A DNA stretch of 8,254 nucleotides from Methanosaeta sp. NSP1 (GTDB taxonomy: Archaea > Halobacteriota > Methanosarcinia > Methanotrichales > Methanotrichaceae), in contig NOLC01000047.1 in assembly GCA_002256595.1 (NCBI GenBank), positions 1 through 8,254 on the forward strand, written 5' to 3'. The notes beneath the pieces are model-generated. The model was not told the DNA's origin. It worked only from the letters and a program-made list of their open reading frames with translations, and ran no database searches. Each line of letters opens with the position of its first letter. Positions within the stretch are counted from its first letter, which is position 1. Both the position numbers and the translations under genes were made by a program. Below are positions 6,017 to 8,254 of the stretch, piece after piece.

Positions 6017-6510
6017 ATTGCCCTCCAGAAGTCAATGTCCAGGAGCACAGCCACGGGGCAGCGGCCAGATTCTGCCTTCTTCCAGGCTCCGGCCACAGCC
6101 TCCTCCGCCTCAGGAGGGCTGGGGGAGAGATGTGGTATGCCCATGGCCTCGAGCAGCGGAACGGTGAGCCGCCCCATGGGCACCTGGCCGATGATGCTTT
6201 CGCCCCTCCCCCCCCGGTGGCTGATGATCATGAGCAGAGCAATTCCATAGAGCATATCCAGGGAGGCCAGGGCATTGATGCAGTTTCCCAGGCCCGAGTT
6301 TTGCATGAGCAGAGCTGGCCTCCGCCCTCCCAGCCAGGCTCCGGCACAGATCCCCACGCCCTCCTCCTCTCTGGTAACAGGCAGATGGATCATTTCCGTG
6401 TCGGCATCCAGCATCGCCAGCAGCTCCTGAAGGTTAACGCAGGGCACCGAGGCAGCGAAATCGATGCCGGCGCGCCTCAGGCCCAGATAGACAGCCAGGC
6501 TTGGATTCAC
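6013..6510 (-). CDS. comD: sulfopyruvate decarboxylase alpha subunit
   Basis: ComD pairs with ComE to decarboxylate 3-sulfopyruvate to sulfoacetaldehyde, an intermediate of coenzyme M. The 165-residue product is the pyrimidine-binding half of a thiamine-diphosphate enzyme. It carries the family signatures [18 protein letters not shown] (14-31), the conserved glutamate region [20 protein letters not shown] (43-62), [18 protein letters not shown] (67-84) and [10 protein letters not shown] (95-104). Length matches archaeal ComD (about 165-170). The start is GTG 6510-6508, behind a GGTGGTGAT stretch. Its TGA overlaps the comE ATG (ATGA), typical of coupled subunits. This gene looks intact although its partner is broken. 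Close relatives include phosphonopyruvate decarboxylases, but the neighbouring ComE and the methanogen context favour sulfopyruvate. Confidence 0.93.
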   Translation of the reverse strand: MNPSLAVYLGLRRAGIDFAASVPCVNLQELLAMLDADTEMIHLPVTREEEGVGICAGAWLGGRRPALLMQNSGLGNCINALASLDMLYGIALLMIISHRGGRGESIIGQVPMGRLTVPLLEAMGIPHLSPSPPEAEEAVAGAWKKAESGRCPVAVLLDIDFWRAI

Positions 6511-6568
6511 ATCACCACCATTGATCCTGCCGGGCCAATAAACCTTTGCCGCGATAAGGCGTTGGAAA

Positions 6569-6577
6569 GGTATATCA
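6569..6577 (-). promoter_or_regulatory. TATA-box candidate for comDE
   Basis: The minus strand reads TGATATACC about 58 bases upstream of the GTG start. With a start site some 25 nt downstream, the leader would be roughly 35-40 nt and include the GGTGGTGAT ribosome site. A second candidate, TTTATTGG near 6536-6543, would start transcription too close to the GTG to keep that site. Confidence 0.35.
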
Positions 6578-6608
6578 CAGATTCAGATGATGCTCACAGA
6601 TCCAGTTG

Positions 6609-6618
6609 CGATGCATCG
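6609..6618. repeat. 10-bp perfect palindrome in the comDE / vWA divergent spacer
   Basis: CGATGCATCG is its own reverse complement. It lies upstream of both divergent promoter candidates (6569-6577 and 6647-6656), where a shared regulator could bind. Related but inexact strings (CGATTTCGCATC, ATTCGATG) follow within 35 bases. The evidence is position and symmetry only. Confidence 0.3.
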
Positions 6619-6646
6619 GATACGATTTCGCATCCACATTCGATGA

Positions 6647-6656
6647 ATATTTATAG
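6647..6656 (+). promoter_or_regulatory. TATA box for the vWA surface-protein gene
   Basis: AATATTTATAGA spans this site and contains a strong archaeal TATA core (TTTATAG). Transcription would start near 6677-6680, giving a leader of about 25 nt that includes the GGTGGAG ribosome site in front of ATG 6703. Confidence 0.55.
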
Positions 6657-6702
6657 ATAGTATGCATTATAGATATCATCTTAGGATGGTGGAGTCATTT
6701 TC

Positions 6703-8254
6703 ATGCCTCGAAAGCTCATGGTTTTAGCCGTTTTGGCGATCCTTCTCCTGCCTTCTGCCTGCTCCAAGGATGCAGCAGGGTTGGAGCGGTACCTTAACTG
6801 CGCTGCTATCAAAAAGGTAGACATAGTATTCGTCTTCGACACCAGCAACAGCATGGGTGGAGAGATCAATGAGCTGAAGGCCATCGCCAATAAGTTTGCG
6901 GCAGATCTTGAGACATCAAATATCGATTACAGACTGGGCCTGGTGGAGTTTCGGGACTTCCCCCAGACCTGTGGCGAGGGAGACAAGATCCAATGCGGCA
7001 GTCCGGGGGATCTTGCCTACCGGCTTTGGGGCAATGGGACTATCACCAGCGATATCCAGATCTTCAGCTCCTGGCTCAAGGACCTGAAGGCCGGAGGCGG
7101 CGGGGAGGTCGGACCGGAGGCAGTACTGGCAGCTCTGAGGCATGCAGACAGCGATATGCTCTGGAGAGATGATGCCGAGCGGGCGATGATTATGCTGACA
7201 GATGCAGGCCCCCATCCTGATGGAAGCTGCTGCAATGCCGAAGGAGACACTCTGGAAGGCACCATATTTGCCCTGACGGGTCAGGGAACCAGGGTCTATG
7301 TCATCGGGCCGGACCATCCCTCCCTGAAAAAGATTGCCGCAGAAACTGGCGGCCAGTTCTATAAGATCAGATCGGGCTTGAGCCTGCGACCAATTCTGAA
7401 GGAGATCACCCAGGCCATGAGCTGCAGATTCAATGTAGAAGTCGTGGCCCGCTGCCTGAATAAGACCCTGCAGGCAAAAGCGACGCTGGTAGGAAATGAG
7501 AGCATCCCCTACTCCGCCGGCCAGACCGAGGCTTGGATGTATATTGATCAGGCGGGAGAAATAGCCAGATACAACCTGAGCTACAATAAGACCGAGGAAG
7601 CTTATGGAGCAGAGGCGCCAGGCGTCTGCGGCTCCTTGAATCTGACCGTCTATGGAAGGGTTGAGCAGAAGAGCGCTGTAAATACCACCCGGATAGAATG
7701 TGAGCCGTGCCAGAACACGGCAGAGCCGGAATCTCTTTCCATATCCGGCCGGATCTTTGATGATGATAACGGCAATGCAATCATGGATGCTACCGAGCCT
7801 GGGCTTGAGAGCTGGGAGATACGGCTCAAGAAATCCGATGGCAGCTCGGATATGGCCCGGACAGATGAAAAAGGATTCTACATCTTCACCGATCTTGCCC
7901 CGGATAGATATGAATTGAGTGCCGCCGTACAGACGAACTGGACTGCCACCTTCCCGGAAAACGGCACCAGAACGGTAGAACTTGATGCCGTCAGCGAGTC
8001 GGATATCAACTTTGGCTTAAGGATTCCCGTGGCCAACATAGCTCCGGAGATAGCCGATCTGACTGCAGAGCCCGGCAGCCCTCAGATTGCAGGCACAGCC
8101 ATAACCTGGACTGCCAATGCATCCGATATGGAAGGCGATCAATTGCTCTATAGGTTTTTCTTAAACGGCCAGGCAATGACCGATTGGAATGCAGACAATA
8201 CCTGGATCTGGACCCCGGCAGAGGATGGGAAGAATTTGATCTGCATTGAGCTCA
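6703..8254 (+). CDS. secreted vWA-domain surface protein with SdrD-like B domain, 3' end beyond window
   Basis: The frame is open for 517 codons and runs off the right edge. ATG 6703 follows GGTGGAG by 8 nt. A signal peptide covers residues 1-19 (MPRKLMVLAVLAILLLPSA), with Cys20 as a possible lipid anchor. A von Willebrand factor A domain spans about 38-235, with the metal-site motif DTSNS (46-50), a GGGGEVGPEA segment (131-140) and MLTDAGPHP (164-172), all expected for a metal-binding site. Residues about 240-340 form a cysteine-containing beta region. Residues about 345-440 resemble an SdrD/Cna-B repeat (GRIFDDDNGNAIMD, then TDEKGFYIFTDLAPDRYEL). A cadherin/Ig-like domain begins near 447 (PEIADLTAEPGSP, then LYRFFLNG). 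At least eight N-glycosylation sequons fit an exported archaeal protein. An adhesion or cell-envelope role is likely; the ligand is unknown. Confidence 0.88.
   Translation, partial: MPRKLMVLAVLAILLLPSACSKDAAGLERYLNCAAIKKVDIVFVFDTSNSMGGEINELKAIANKFAADLETSNIDYRLGLVEFRDFPQTCGEGDKIQCGSPGDLAYRLWGNGTITSDIQIFSSWLKDLKAGGGGEVGPEAVLAALRHADSDMLWRDDAERAMIMLTDAGPHPDGSCCNAEGDTLEGTIFALTGQGTRVYVIGPDHPSLKKIAAETGGQFYKIRSGLSLRPILKEITQAMSCRFNVEVVARCLNKTLQAKATLVGNESIPYSAGQTEAWMYIDQAGEIARYNLSYNKTEEAYGAEAPGVCGSLNLTVYGRVEQKSAVNTTRIECEPCQNTAEPESLSISGRIFDDDNGNAIMDATEPGLESWEIRLKKSDGSSDMARTDEKGFYIFTDLAPDRYELSAAVQTNWTATFPENGTRTVELDAVSESDINFGLRIPVANIAPEIADLTAEPGSPQIAGTAITWTANASDMEGDQLLYRFFLNGQAMTDWNADNTWIWTPAEDGKNLICIEL

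Noticed and set aside
7430..7780. 116-codon minus-strand frame within the vWA gene
   Set aside because: It is antisense to an uninterrupted, clearly domain-bearing frame, and its own product is a Ser/Arg/Pro-rich string with no recognisable features.

Overview
The window most likely comes from a methanogenic archaeon, probably a Methanothrix (Methanosaeta)-like member of the Methanosarcinales. The supports are an archaeal-type S-adenosylmethionine synthetase, both subunits of the coenzyme M enzyme sulfopyruvate decarboxylase (ComD, ComE), a DUF39-ferredoxin protein of the kind called methanogenesis marker 16, archaeal TATA-type promoter elements, GGTGA-type Shine-Dalgarno sites, and a secreted vWA/SdrD-like surface protein. 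The genus is inferred from the style of the surface protein and is not proven.

Layout. Positions 1-99 hold the last 32 codons of a plus-strand gene, possibly a zinc-type dehydrogenase. Positions 256-468 (minus) encode a 70-residue hypothetical protein. An AT-rich spacer of about 380 bases follows and ends in a good hairpin terminator (about 780-828) for the next minus-strand gene. From right to left on the minus strand come a substrate-binding lipoprotein (2944-3969), an SsuC/TauC-type ABC permease (2163-2951, apparently with a CTG start) and the AdoMet synthetase gene (853-2043). No ABC ATPase gene is present. A divergent spacer (3970-4223) carries a TATA box and a palindrome for the transporter. 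The plus-strand DUF39-ferredoxin gene (4224-5507) then runs head-on into comE, and their 3' ends overlap by 35 bases. comD (6013-6510) and comE (5473-6016) form a minus-strand pair with an ATGA overlap. A divergent spacer (6511-6702) leads to a plus-strand secreted vWA protein that runs off the right edge (6703-8254).

How the genes fit together. The centre of the window is a sulfur and C1 cofactor neighbourhood. ComDE makes sulfoacetaldehyde from sulfopyruvate. The DUF39 family does aldehyde-to-thiol chemistry in homocysteine synthesis, so the DUF39-ferredoxin protein beside comDE is an attractive candidate for the unassigned sulfoacetaldehyde-to-coenzyme M step. MetK makes AdoMet, and the transporter belongs to a family that often imports sulfonates.

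The most striking defect is in comE. Its reading frame is broken inside the thiamine-diphosphate motif by what looks like a 17-base deletion that removes about six conserved residues. This is either a real pseudogene, which would imply coenzyme M auxotrophy or a substitute enzyme, or a sequence error.
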